DNA of 49,487 bases, taken from NCBI GenBank assembly GCA_905479945.1, contig CAJQOP010000049.1, positions 1 through 49,487 on the forward strand, written 5' to 3'. Shown piece by piece: positions 1 to 8,700 of this stretch (position 1 is its first letter; every line of letters begins with the position of its first letter). The DNA comes from an uncultured Glaciecola sp. (lineage in GTDB: Bacteria; Pseudomonadota; Gammaproteobacteria; Enterobacterales; Alteromonadaceae). The position numbers and the translations under genes were made by a program. Below the pieces are notes generated by a model. That model was given only the letters and a program-made list of their open reading frames with translations. It did no database searches and was not told the DNA's origin.

Positions 1-42
1 GCAGCTTTGGACTAATTCAACGTTTGCTACTCAGAGCTCAGC

Positions 43-1218
43 TTAGTCAACATTAGGAATACGAACGAAGCCTTCCATTAGTACTCTAGCGCTTCTACTC
101 ATATTCACACGGTCTATTTTCCAATGCCCATCTTGGTTTTCGGCTTTCGCACCCACTTTCAAAGTGCCGGAAGGATGCCCGAAAGTAACCGCGTCACGCG
201 TGCCGCCGCCGGCCGCAATATTGACTAATGTGCCAGGAATCGCAGCAGCAGTGCCTATCGCTACTGCTGCGGTGCCCATCATGGCGTGATGTAACTTACC
301 CATCGACAATGCGCGTACATTCAAATCTATTGCGGATTCTTCGATATGTTTGCCGCTGGAGGACATATAACTATTGGGCCCCGAAACAAACGCAATTTTA
401 GGTGTATGCTGCCTAGCAATAGCTTCATTAATATTAGTAATAAGGCCCATTTTAACAGCACCATAAGCTCGAATGGTTTCGAACCTCAACAAAACTTGCG
501 GATCATTATTAATCGCGTCTTGCAGCTCAGTGCCTGTATAACCGAGCTCATCAGCATTTAAGAATAAAGTGGGAATACCCGCATTTATCATAGTGACTTG
601 AAATGAACCAATGTCAGGAACCACAAGTTGGTCAATTAGATTACCAGAAGGAAATATATCGCCATCGCCATCAGCTGGGTCAACAAACTCTATTTTTACC
701 TCAGCGGCAGGGAAAGTAACGCCGTCTAACTCGAAATCGCCAGTCTCTTGAACTTCGCCATTAGTGATAGGCACGTTAGCAATAATTGTTTTTTTGATAT
801 TGGCCTGCCATATTCTGACGACGGCGATGCCGTTATCCGGAATACGTGAAGGGTCAACCAAGCCATTGCTTACAGCAAATGAACCTACTGCTGCGGTTAA
901 ATTTCCGCAGTTTCCGCTCCAATCAATAAAGGCTTTATCAATAGCAACTTGGCCAAACAAATAGTCGACGTCATGCTCAGCTTGCGTACTTTTACTAAGC
1001 AACACAGTTTTACTGGTACTTGAGGTTGCGCCACCCATGCCGTCCGTATGTTTACCATACGGGTCTGGGCTGCCAATCACTCTTAAAAGTACTCGGTCAC
1101 GAAACTCACCAGGCACTTGTGCCGCTTGTGGCAAGTCATCAAGCTTAAAGAATACGCCCTTACTGGTACCACCGCGCATGTAGCTTGCTGCTATTTTAAT
1201 TTGTGGTTTGAAACTCAT
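43..1218 (-). CDS. prpF: PrpF, AcnD-accessory 2-methylaconitate isomerase
   Basis: This 391-residue protein matches the PrpF family in length and in its start, where ASYMRGGTSKGVFF is the typical PrpF N-terminus. PrpF has the two-lobed diaminopimelate-epimerase-like fold and isomerises cis/trans 2-methylaconitate, so that the product of AcnD can be used in the 2-methylcitrate cycle. Other family-like segments are the DGMGGATSSTSK stretch near residue 60 and the CGN motif near residue 103. It is the last gene of the prp operon and its ATG lies 13 bases after the acnD stop, so the two are almost certainly co-transcribed. I see no terminator in the 42 bases that remain before the window edge. 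Identification is secure; the cytoplasmic location is inferred from the absence of a signal peptide. Confidence 0.95.
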   Translation of the reverse strand: MSFKPQIKIAASYMRGGTSKGVFFKLDDLPQAAQVPGEFRDRVLLRVIGSPDPYGKHTDGMGGATSSTSKTVLLSKSTQAEHDVDYLFGQVAIDKAFIDWSGNCGNLTAAVGSFAVSNGLVDPSRIPDNGIAVVRIWQANIKKTIIANVPITNGEVQETGDFELDGVTFPAAEVKIEFVDPADGDGDIFPSGNLIDQLVVPDIGSFQVTMINAGIPTLFLNADELGYTGTELQDAINNDPQVLLRFETIRAYGAVKMGLITNINEAIARQHTPKIAFVSGPNSYMSSSGKHIEESAIDLNVRALSMGKLHHAMMGTAAVAIGTAAAIPGTLVNIAAGGGTRDAVTFGHPSGTLKVGAKAENQDGHWKIDRVNMSRSARVLMEGFVRIPNVD

Positions 1219-1231
1219 GATTACATGCTCC

Positions 1232-3820
1232 TTATGCTGAAGCCTCTAAAAAATCTTGTGCGAAGCGCTGTAACACGCCGCCTGCAGCATAAATTGACAC
1301 TTCTTCCGCAGTATCTAATCTGCACTTCATTGGCACTCTTACTGTTTCACCATCTCTGCGATTGATAACAAGCGTAAGCATTGCATTCGGCGCGGTTTCA
1401 CCTTCTACGTCGAAGCTTTCAGTTCCATCTATGTTGAGTGTCTTTCTAGTTGTGCCCGCTTCAAATTCAAGTGGTAAAACGCCCATCCCAAGCAAATTCG
1501 TACGGTGAATTCGTTCAAATCCTTCTGCTGCAATAACTTCAACACCTGCTAAGCGTACGCCTTTAGCTGCCCAATCTCGAGATGAACCCTGTCCATAGTC
1601 GGCGCCAGCTACGATTATTAAGGGCTGCTTACGCTGCATATAGGTTTCAATCGCCTCCCACATGCGGGTAACCTTGCCTTCTGGTTCGATTCTAGCTAAT
1701 GAGCCTTCTTGCATTTTGCCATCAACAATCGCCATTTCATTTTTTAATCTGGGATTCGCGAAAGTGGCGCGCTGGGCGGTTAAATGGTCGCCACGATGCG
1801 TTGCGTATGAATTAAAGTCTTCTTCAGGTAAGCCCATTTTATATAAGTATTCACCTGCAGCGCTGTTCATTTGAATGGCATTGGATGGTGATAAATGGTC
1901 AGTCGTAATGTTGTCGCCTAATACCGCCAGTGGAAGCATGCCTTTCATGCTGCGCTCACCCGCCAATGCACCTTCCCAATATGGAGGACGGCGAATATAG
2001 GTACTTTGAGGTCGCCAGGCATAAAGAGGGTCGTTGTCTTCGCCATAGTCTACACTTAAGTTAAACATAGGGTTGTATACTTTACGGAATTGTTCGGGCT
2101 TAACACTTGAGGCGACTACCGCATCTATTTCTGCATCATTGGGCCATATATCTATTAAGCGAATGTCATTGCCTTTTGCGTCTTTGCCCAACACATCTTT
2201 TTCTATATCGAATCGAATTGTGCCGGCAATAGCGTAGGCAACAACCAAAGGAGGGCTCGCTAGAAATGCTTGATTTGCATGGGGATGAATACGACCGTCG
2301 AAATTACGATTGCCTGACAATACTGCTGTGGCATACAAGTCACGCTGGATTATTTCTTCTGCAATTTTCGGATCAAGTGCACCACTCATACCATTGCACG
2401 ATGTACATGCGAAACCAACAATGCCAAAGCCTAAGTTTTCAAGTTCTGGCAGCAGGCCTGCTTCCTCTAAATACAACTGAACTGCTTTGGAACCTGGAGC
2501 TAAAGAGCTCTTGACCCAAGGCTTGCGTAGCAATCCCAATTTGTTTGCATTCCGGGCTATTAAGCCTGCAGCTATCATATTCCTTGGATTACTGGTATTT
2601 GTGCAACTGGTAATGGCAGCAATGATGACAGCGCCGTCCGGCATCTTGCCCTCTTCATTTTCGACTACGCCACTAATGCCTTTTGAGGCTAAGTCGGCCG
2701 TAGCAACGCGGCTATGCGGGTTTGAAGGGCCCGCGATATTGCGACCAACTGCTGACAAATCAAAAGTAAGAACGCGCTCATATTCAGCCGTGACTAAGTC
2801 ATCCGCCCATAATCCAGTATGCTTAGCATATTGTTCAACTAGCCTAACCTGATCATCTTCACGTCCCGTTAGGGTCAAGTAATCGATAGTTTGCTTGTCG
2901 ATATAGAACATAGCTGCGGTGGCGCCGTACTCTGGTGTCATATTGGAAATAGTTGCACGATCGCCTAATGTTAGGTGCTTAGTGCCTTCACCATAAAACT
3001 CTAAGAATGACGAAACCACTTTTTGAGCACGCAAAAACTCAGTTACTGACAAGACAATGTCAGTCGCGGTAATACCCGCTTGAGGTTTGCCTGTCATTTC
3101 AACACCAATAATATCAGGCAGACGCATATATGAAGCACGGCCCAACATAACACTTTCAGCTTCTAAACCGCCAACGCCAATAGCAATAACGCCTAGCGCG
3201 TCAACCATGGGAGTATGACTGTCTGTGCCTACCAATGTGTCGGGGAAAGCAACACCATCGCGACTTTGAATTACTGGCGACATACGCTCCAAGTTAATTT
3301 GGTGCAAAATGCCGTTGCCCTGAGGAATCACATCGACATTCTTAAATGCGGTTTTAGTCCAATTTATAAAGTGAAAACGGTCCTCATTGCGACGATCTTC
3401 AATAGCACGGTTTTTAGCAAAGGCATCTTTATCAAAACCGCCATGCTCGACTGCGAGTGAATGGTCAACAACTAACTGCGTTGGTACAACAGGATTTACT
3501 TGCGCTGGATCACCACCTTTGGCAGCTATTGCGTCACGCAGTCCAGCTAAATCAACAAGGGCTGTTTGACCAAGAATGTCATGGCATACAACTCGTGCTG
3601 GGAACCATGGAAAATCTAAGTCACGTTTACGCTCGATAATTTGCGTCAAGCAATCAGTTAAAATAGCCGGATCGCATTTACGCACCAAGTTCTCCGCTAA
3701 AACACGAGAAGTATATGGCAGGGTTGCATAGGCCCCAGCTTTAATATTGTTGACGGCTTCTCTGGTATCAAAAAAGTCTAGCTGACTATTGGGTAAAGGT
3801 TTTCTATAATCGTAATTCAT
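1232..3820 (-). CDS. acnD: AcnD, Fe/S-dependent 2-methylcitrate dehydratase
   Basis: An aconitase-superfamily protein of 862 residues, close to the usual AcnD length. AcnD dehydrates 2-methylcitrate in propionate breakdown and, with PrpF, replaces the iron-free PrpD; no prpD is present here. The cluster cysteines are visible in ITSCTNTSNP (Cys406) and FACTSCNG (Cys472 and Cys475), and the C-terminal swivel domain contains ADYGQGSSRDWAAKG. I start at the ATG at 3820 (MNYDYRKPLPNS), which has AGGAAG eight bases upstream and matches the family N-terminus. A TTG 36 bases further upstream would also be open but adds unconserved residues. The 205-bp gap to prpC is much longer than the other gaps in this operon and contains a 19-bp tandem repeat. 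Confidence 0.95.
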   Translation of the reverse strand: MNYDYRKPLPNSQLDFFDTREAVNNIKAGAYATLPYTSRVLAENLVRKCDPAILTDCLTQIIERKRDLDFPWFPARVVCHDILGQTALVDLAGLRDAIAAKGGDPAQVNPVVPTQLVVDHSLAVEHGGFDKDAFAKNRAIEDRRNEDRFHFINWTKTAFKNVDVIPQGNGILHQINLERMSPVIQSRDGVAFPDTLVGTDSHTPMVDALGVIAIGVGGLEAESVMLGRASYMRLPDIIGVEMTGKPQAGITATDIVLSVTEFLRAQKVVSSFLEFYGEGTKHLTLGDRATISNMTPEYGATAAMFYIDKQTIDYLTLTGREDDQVRLVEQYAKHTGLWADDLVTAEYERVLTFDLSAVGRNIAGPSNPHSRVATADLASKGISGVVENEEGKMPDGAVIIAAITSCTNTSNPRNMIAAGLIARNANKLGLLRKPWVKSSLAPGSKAVQLYLEEAGLLPELENLGFGIVGFACTSCNGMSGALDPKIAEEIIQRDLYATAVLSGNRNFDGRIHPHANQAFLASPPLVVAYAIAGTIRFDIEKDVLGKDAKGNDIRLIDIWPNDAEIDAVVASSVKPEQFRKVYNPMFNLSVDYGEDNDPLYAWRPQSTYIRRPPYWEGALAGERSMKGMLPLAVLGDNITTDHLSPSNAIQMNSAAGEYLYKMGLPEEDFNSYATHRGDHLTAQRATFANPRLKNEMAIVDGKMQEGSLARIEPEGKVTRMWEAIETYMQRKQPLIIVAGADYGQGSSRDWAAKGVRLAGVEVIAAEGFERIHRTNLLGMGVLPLEFEAGTTRKTLNIDGTESFDVEGETAPNAMLTLVINRRDGETVRVPMKCRLDTAEEVSIYAAGGVLQRFAQDFLEASA

Positions 3821-3965
3821 GACACTTCCTAGAGTTTTTTGGCTCTGTGAAGCCAATAGCCCGCATATTTACAGCACAATTTCTAAGCTGTAAAGTACTA
3901 AGCTATAGACATCAACTAGGCTTTTCTATCCGAAAAGGCACTTTATATAGCACCTTTACTGTATC

Positions 3966-4003
3966 TTCTATAAGGCAATGCTCATTCTATAACGCAATGC
4001 TCA
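3966..4003. repeat. 19-bp tandem duplication between prpC and acnD
   Basis: Two adjacent 19-base copies, TTCTATAAGGCAATGCTCA (3966-3984) and TTCTATAACGCAATGCTCA (3985-4003), differ at one position. They lie in the 205-bp gap inside an otherwise compact operon, about 150-185 bases upstream of the acnD start. Function unknown; a protein-binding site or a simple duplication are both possible. Confidence 0.85.
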
Positions 4004-4025
4004 AATATAATGTAAAGCTCAAATG

Positions 4026-5147
4026 CTATCGCTTCTCAATTGGCACAACAGAGCGAAGTTCCTCACCTGTATAATCCGCCGATGGACGAATAATACGGTT
4101 ATCTGCGCGTTGTTCCATGACATGAGCAGCCCAACCCGTTAAGCGTGACATCACAAAAATGGGGGTAAACAGTTTGGTTGGTATTTTCATAAAATTATAT
4201 GCAGAGGCATGGAAGAAGTCGGCGTTACAGAATAAGCCTTTCTCGCGTTTCATTACTTCTTCACATCTTACTGAAACAGGGTAAAGAACGGTGTCTCCAA
4301 TTTCATTCGATAATTTTTCCGACCAAGTTTTAATGATTTCATTACGTGGGTCAGATTCAGAATAAATAGCATGCCCGAAGCCCATGATTTTCTCTTTGCG
4401 TTCAAGTTTACCTAGCATTTCTTGTTCGGCATGATCCGCGGAAGTGAAGCCTTGTATCATTTCCATTGCAGCTTCATTTGCACCGCCATGCAGAGGGCCG
4501 CGCAGCGAACCTATCGCGCCGGTAATACACGAGTGCATATCGGATAAGGTTGATGCACAGACTCGCGCTGTGAAAGTCGACGCGTTGAATTCATGCTCTG
4601 CATACAAGATAAGTGATACATGCATTACTTGTTCATGCAGCTCGCTAGGTTTTTGGCCATGCAGCATATGCAAGAAATGCGCACCGATAGAGTCGTCATC
4701 AGTTTCAACATCAACTCGCACGCCGTCGTGAGAAAAGCGATACCAATAGCAAATGATACTAGGGAAGCAAGCCAACATGCGATCAGAGGCGTGATCTTGC
4801 TGTGTGAAATCGGCTTCCATTTCAAGGTTACCCAGCATAGAACAACCAGTGCGCAATACATCCATAGGATGTGCATCGGCTGGAATACGCTCTAACACTT
4901 CTTTTAACGCTGTTGGTAAGCCTCGCATCCCTTTTAGTATAGTTTTGTAACTAGTCAGCTCAGCCTGGGTAGGCAAATGACCTTTCAATATTAAATAAGC
5001 GACTTCTTCAAACTGACATTTGTCAGCTAAATCTTTAACGTCATAGCCACGATAAGTTAAGCCTGAGCCAGATTGACCAACTGATGATAACGCTGTTTTT
5101 CCTGCTACTTGACCGCGTAAACCTGCGCCACTAAGTACTTTTGCCAT
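4026..5147 (-). CDS. prpC: PrpC, 2-methylcitrate synthase
   Basis: A 373-residue citrate-synthase-family protein that condenses propionyl-CoA with oxaloacetate to 2-methylcitrate, the entry step of the cycle. The family's active-site residues are visible: His220 in GPLHGGANE, His259 in GFGHAIY and Asp310 in CNADFF. A further conserved His185 lies in AEHEFNAST. The C-terminus (GWAAHVMEQR...RIIRPSADYTG) is typical of 2-methylcitrate synthases rather than of the longer gammaproteobacterial GltA, and the operon context settles the assignment. The ATG at 5147 has GAGGA eight bases upstream. The gap to prpB is 31 bases, so co-transcription is expected. Confidence 0.95.
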   Translation of the reverse strand: MAKVLSGAGLRGQVAGKTALSSVGQSGSGLTYRGYDVKDLADKCQFEEVAYLILKGHLPTQAELTSYKTILKGMRGLPTALKEVLERIPADAHPMDVLRTGCSMLGNLEMEADFTQQDHASDRMLACFPSIICYWYRFSHDGVRVDVETDDDSIGAHFLHMLHGQKPSELHEQVMHVSLILYAEHEFNASTFTARVCASTLSDMHSCITGAIGSLRGPLHGGANEAAMEMIQGFTSADHAEQEMLGKLERKEKIMGFGHAIYSESDPRNEIIKTWSEKLSNEIGDTVLYPVSVRCEEVMKREKGLFCNADFFHASAYNFMKIPTKLFTPIFVMSRLTGWAAHVMEQRADNRIIRPSADYTGEELRSVVPIEKR

Positions 5148-5178
5148 TTTACATATCCTCTAATTCTGTTGGTCTAAC

Positions 5179-6057
5179 TTATAGATTTTTATTTTCTGCG
5201 AACAATGCGTCGAGTTTTTGTTCGTAATCGTGGTAACCAAGATAATCATATAAATCCATGCGAGTTTGCATCGAATTAATTACGGCTTTTTGATCACCAT
5301 TGCTTAGAATTGATTCATAAACCAATTCAGCGGCTTTATTCATTGCTCTAAATGCACTCAATGGATACAGCACCATTGCTGCGCCCCATTCACCAAGTTG
5401 TTCTTTATTCCACAATTCGGTTTGGCCGAATTCAGTGATATTAGCCAAAATAGGCACTTCTAGAGCTTCGGCGAAGGCGCGATAGTGCACTTCTGTTTTT
5501 ACCGCTTCGGCAAAAATACCATCGGCACCGGCGGCTACATAAGCTTGAGCTCGTTCAATTGCGGCTTCTAAACCTTCCTGTGCAAATGAATCTGTGCGCG
5601 CCATAATAAAAAAGTCAGGATCGGTTCGAGCATCCACCGCGGCTTTAATCCTATCTACCATTTCAGCAGTACTGACTATGGCTTTGTTTGGACGGTGGCC
5701 ACAGCGTTTCTGCGCAACTTGATCTTCCATATGAACTGCTGCTGCACCCGCTTTCTCCATATCTCGAACAGTTTTCGCTATATTGAAAGCGCCGCCCCAT
5801 CCGGTATCAATGTCGACTAGCAAAGGTAAATCGCATGCGGCAGTAATACGTTGCACATCTACCAGTACATCATTTAGTGACGTCATGCCCAAATCAGGCA
5901 AACCATAAGAAGCATTCGCCACGCCACCACCAGAGAGGTAAATTGCTTGATGCCCAATCTTTTTGGCCATCATTGCGGAATAGGCATTAATTGTGCCCAC
6001 GATTTGAAGTGGATGATTGTCGGCTAAGGCCTGACGAAATTTTTTTCCTGCGCTCAT
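5179..6057 (-). CDS. prpB: PrpB, 2-methylisocitrate lyase
   Basis: A 292-residue member of the isocitrate lyase/PEP mutase superfamily that splits 2-methylisocitrate into pyruvate and succinate, the last step of the cycle. The signature KRCGH (residues 117-121, catalytic Cys119) follows the metal-site segment VHMEDQ (Glu111, Asp112). The substrate-binding loop [18 protein letters not shown] is also present. The ATG at 6057 is preceded by GAGG at good spacing. It is the first enzyme gene of the operon, 44 bases after the regulator gene, and length and motifs match PrpB throughout. Confidence 0.96.
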   Translation of the reverse strand: MSAGKKFRQALADNHPLQIVGTINAYSAMMAKKIGHQAIYLSGGGVANASYGLPDLGMTSLNDVLVDVQRITAACDLPLLVDIDTGWGGAFNIAKTVRDMEKAGAAAVHMEDQVAQKRCGHRPNKAIVSTAEMVDRIKAAVDARTDPDFFIMARTDSFAQEGLEAAIERAQAYVAAGADGIFAEAVKTEVHYRAFAEALEVPILANITEFGQTELWNKEQLGEWGAAMVLYPLSAFRAMNKAAELVYESILSNGDQKAVINSMQTRMDLYDYLGYHDYEQKLDALFAENKNL

Positions 6058-6101
6058 ATTTGCCTCGTATTGAATTGAAGTTAATAAACCAACAGGCTAG
6101 G

Positions 6102-6758
6102 TTATTGCAACCTAGCTTCTATGTTTTGCTGTGAATATAAAATGTGCCTACGCATCAACATTTCTGCGAGTTCTTCGTCTCTGTTGCGGATAGCTTTAAC
6201 GATGTTTTTGTGTTCATCAAATGCGGTGCTAACTCTAGGGCCCGCCATACCTAGCTGCACGCGATACATGCGTATAAGGTGATATAGACCATTTACTAAT
6301 AAGGAAATTAAATGCTTGTTCTTGCTACCCAATATGATGCGGTAATGAAAATCGACATCACCCGCTTCTTGATAGTAAGTCTCACCGCCTTTGACCTCCT
6401 GAAAATGTGTATTTAGTAGCTCGTTCAACTGCTCAATTTCTTCATCGGTCATGTTTTTCGCAGCTAGCCTTGCTGCCATTCCCTCAAGTGATTCACGAGC
6501 TTGGTAGAGTTGGATGAGGCCTTCGGGCGTCAATGCCACGACTCTTGCACCAATGTTAGGTTTGCGTTCAACCAAATGACAACTCTCTAAACGGTTAATT
6601 GCTTCTCGCACAACTGCTCGACTAACGCCATATTTTGTCGACAACTCAGTTTCACTTAGCTTACTGCCAGCTTCAATTTCACCTTCAACAATATCGCTTC
6701 GCATTTGAAAGAAGGTTTTGTCTGCGCCAGTAATAGCTTGTTCAATTAATGCGTTCAT
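6102..6758 (-). CDS. GntR/FCD-family regulator of the prp operon
   Basis: A 218-residue regulator with an N-terminal winged helix (about residues 12-75; SETELSTKYGVSRAVVREAINRLE is the recognition-helix region) and a C-terminal all-helical FCD ligand domain (about 80-210) of the FadR subfamily. It is the first gene of the prp operon, so it probably controls itself and the enzymes together. The ligand is likely a methylcitrate-cycle intermediate, but that is inference. Its promoter region carries two perfect ATTGTCGACAAT palindromes, which fit the T-N-G-T/A-C-N-A operator style of GntR proteins. The Shine-Dalgarno sequence is weak. Many gammaproteobacteria instead use a Fis-family PrpR, so no symbol is assigned. 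Confidence 0.88.
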   Translation of the reverse strand: MNALIEQAITGADKTFFQMRSDIVEGEIEAGSKLSETELSTKYGVSRAVVREAINRLESCHLVERKPNIGARVVALTPEGLIQLYQARESLEGMAARLAAKNMTDEEIEQLNELLNTHFQEVKGGETYYQEAGDVDFHYRIILGSKNKHLISLLVNGLYHLIRMYRVQLGMAGPRVSTAFDEHKNIVKAIRNRDEELAEMLMRRHILYSQQNIEARLQ

Positions 6759-6779
6759 GAATTCTATTGGTTTGCTTTA

Positions 6780-6791
6780 ATTGTCGACAAT
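6780..6791. promoter_or_regulatory. Proximal operator palindrome of the prp operon
   Basis: Perfect 12-bp palindrome ATTGTCGACAAT. It overlaps the -10 element and the expected transcription start of the operon promoter, so a bound repressor would block RNA polymerase. The identical sequence occurs again at 6832-6843. Confidence 0.8.
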
Positions 6792-6817
6792 ATAGGCGTA
6801 ATTTTAGCTTTAGTCAA
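6789..6817 (-). promoter_or_regulatory. Sigma-70-type promoter of the prp operon
   Basis: Read on the minus strand, TTGACT (6817-6812) is followed by a 17-base spacer and TATATT (6794-6789). Start of transcription is expected near 6782, giving a leader of about 24 bases before the regulator ATG. The -10 shares bases with the proximal operator. Confidence 0.75.
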
Positions 6818-6831
6818 ATTTTATGTTTGTT

Positions 6832-6843
6832 ATTGTCGACAAT
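6832..6843. promoter_or_regulatory. Distal operator palindrome of the prp operon
   Basis: Second perfect copy of ATTGTCGACAAT, centred 52 bp from the first (about five helical turns) and lying just upstream of the -35 element. Two identical sites on one face of the helix suggest cooperative binding or looping by the GntR protein. Confidence 0.78.
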
Positions 6844-6975
6844 GTGGGTCTTGTGCACTCAAATTTAGCTAACGGTAGATGTACCTCTAACTGCAATACT
6901 TGATCTATAGCTGGTTCGGTCAAATGTGTTTTGTGTTTATTTCAACGGTGCTGCGGCAAATATAATTTTACAAGT

Positions 6976-7009
6976 AAAAAAAAACGCCAACTTTAAAAGT
7001 TGACGTTTT
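6976..7009 (-). terminator. Rho-independent terminator of the OmpA-like gene
   Basis: On the minus strand a hairpin with arms AACTT/AAGTT extended by CG and A/T pairs (one mismatch, three-base loop) is followed by a run of nine T. It lies 79 bases past the stop of the OmpA-like gene and separates it from the prp promoter region. Confidence 0.8.
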
Positions 7010-7087
7010 GTATCATTACCTCAATACACGAACTCAGTGCATGCATTTTAAAGCCTTACATGCATTAGCTGTGTGTACTGCGTAAAA

Positions 7088-8377
7088 TTAACGAGTTGCT
7101 GTAGTTTTCACTTTAGCAGAAACTTTAACTTCTATACGACGGTTGATTTTATGTGCTGCTTTAGTGTTTGCAGTATCTTTTAACTGTGTCTCACCGAAGC
7201 CAGCAGCAGTTAAACGAGACGCTTCGATACCGAACTTAGTAACAAACATTTGTTTAACTGAATCGGCACGTTTTTGTGACAAGAATTGATTGTATTCTGC
7301 GCTGCCTACAGACGAAGTATGACCTTCAACGATGGCTGTTGTGTTGCCATAACGCTTCATGAAATCAACAAATTCAAGGACTTCAGCTGAATCTGGGTTT
7401 TCAATCTGGCTGCTGTTATTAGCAAACAATACGTCAAGAGCGACAGATACTTCCTTCTCGACCAATACACTACAACCATCTGCAGACACTTTGTCAGTCA
7501 TCGGTGTATCTAGGCATTTGTCTTTGCTGTCTAAAACACCGTCAGAATCTTTGTCTAAATCAATCGCACAACCTTTAGCATTAACTTCAGTGCCAGCAGG
7601 AGTATTTGGACAAGAATCATTGATGTCTAAAACACCGTCTTTGTCAGCGTCTTTAATTTCACAGCCGTTTGCAGAAACAGTAGCGCCTGCCGGTGTATTT
7701 GGACACTGGTCTACGGTGTTAAGTACGCCGTCGCCATCAGTATCGACGTTACAACCTGTTGCATCAACCTGTGTGCCAGCGGGTGAATTTGGGCAGCGGT
7801 CAACAGCATCATAAACGCCATCATTATCGGTATCTTTGCGAACTGGAGCAGGAGTTGCCTGACCAAAGATATAAGCTAAACCCAATTTCGCGCTAAACTC
7901 GTTATACGCTTGGCCGAAATCGCGATAGCCAGCTAACTCAGTAATTACTCGAACGTTATCGCTAACTTCCCAATGTTTTCCAACACCGTAGCTCATCATG
8001 CGATAGCTATCTTCGATAGATTGTTCACGCAAGCCGCCAAATAAATAAGCAACGTCATCCTCTAAGAAATACATTGCGTCAACACCTAACATGGTGCCGT
8101 CATCGCCGAAACCCGGGCGATTTGGACCTTGCATGTCGAGGAATATGCGAGATAGCTCAAAACGAATGCCCCATTTAGGATCGAAACGAAAACCAATTTC
8201 ACCACCTAATGCTTTGCCGTCGTCCAAATAGCCTAATGGTTCTGGCTTATCTGAGTCGGGGCTATAATACTGAGCGAAACCACCAACCCAACTTTCATAA
8301 GGGGGCGCTTCTTGGGCGAATGTGTTTGCAGATATTGCAGCAATTGCAACAGTGGTGAAAAGCATTGAGCGTTTCAT
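7088..8377 (-). CDS. OmpA-family outer-membrane protein with thrombospondin type 3 repeats
   Basis: A 429-residue envelope protein. Residues 1-21 are a signal peptide ending at TFA/QE. Residues 25-175 look like an eight-stranded OmpA-type barrel. Residues 181-303 hold four calcium-binding-type repeats of about 30 residues, each with D-x-D-x-D-G-V, then a C-P-x-(T/S)-P-A-G-like segment and a closing Gly-Cys. The last unit reads CLDTPM instead of CPNTPAG. Residues 312-425 form an OmpA C-terminal peptidoglycan-binding domain ending with the conserved INRRIEV. It therefore probably spans from outer membrane to cell wall, like OprF. AGGAAG precedes the ATG, and the gene is transcribed alone with its own terminator. 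I give no symbol because several paralogues of this layout are usual. Confidence 0.9.
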   Translation of the reverse strand: MKRSMLFTTVAIAAISANTFAQEAPPYESWVGGFAQYYSPDSDKPEPLGYLDDGKALGGEIGFRFDPKWGIRFELSRIFLDMQGPNRPGFGDDGTMLGVDAMYFLEDDVAYLFGGLREQSIEDSYRMMSYGVGKHWEVSDNVRVITELAGYRDFGQAYNEFSAKLGLAYIFGQATPAPVRKDTDNDGVYDAVDRCPNSPAGTQVDATGCNVDTDGDGVLNTVDQCPNTPAGATVSANGCEIKDADKDGVLDINDSCPNTPAGTEVNAKGCAIDLDKDSDGVLDSKDKCLDTPMTDKVSADGCSVLVEKEVSVALDVLFANNSSQIENPDSAEVLEFVDFMKRYGNTTAIVEGHTSSVGSAEYNQFLSQKRADSVKQMFVTKFGIEASRLTAAGFGETQLKDTANTKAAHKINRRIEVKVSAKVKTTATR

Positions 8378-8700
8378 GATTGACTTCCTTTTTATCCAAA
8401 ATTATAAATTTTTATACTACGGTATGAATTATCGCTCATATTATGGTCGATATCCAACAAAAGCTGCATTATTTGTAAGGTTATATTGTATTTATAGCTG
8501 TTGAGGCGGTTTTAGTGCTGAGTTGCTTAAAAGTGTCTGTTAAAAGTAACAAAAATCCGCCTGTTTTGCGCAGTGCGGTAATATAATTGGGTAAGAGGAA
8601 GCTAAAAAACAGTGGTAAAACATGGCAGTAAATGGCAGCAGTGAATTTTCATGTAATAAAAACAAGTGGCTTAAAACGAAGTGTTTTGTTTAACAGCTTA
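8378..8700. other. Intergenic region between the OmpA-like gene and zur
   Basis: Both flanking genes read leftwards, so the region near 8380-8460 must hold the OmpA-gene promoter. It is AT-rich, with TATAAT-like sequences but no convincing -35 partner. No gene, RNA or strong hairpin is apparent in the rest. Confidence 0.5.

Noticed and set aside
2487..2852. Open frame of 121 codons on the plus strand opposite acnD
   Set aside because: It lies entirely inside the well-conserved acnD coding region, has no ribosome-binding site and resembles no family; the same holds for the open frames opposite katG, the OmpA-like gene and cheB.
3821..3856. TTG at 3856 as acnD start
   Set aside because: The ATG at 3820 has a proper Shine-Dalgarno sequence and begins at the conserved family N-terminus.
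4368..4391. PrpC reads GFGHAIY where many citrate synthases have GFGHRVY
   Set aside because: The catalytic His is kept, and I could not establish that the Arg is required in 2-methylcitrate synthases, so this is not evidence of inactivity.
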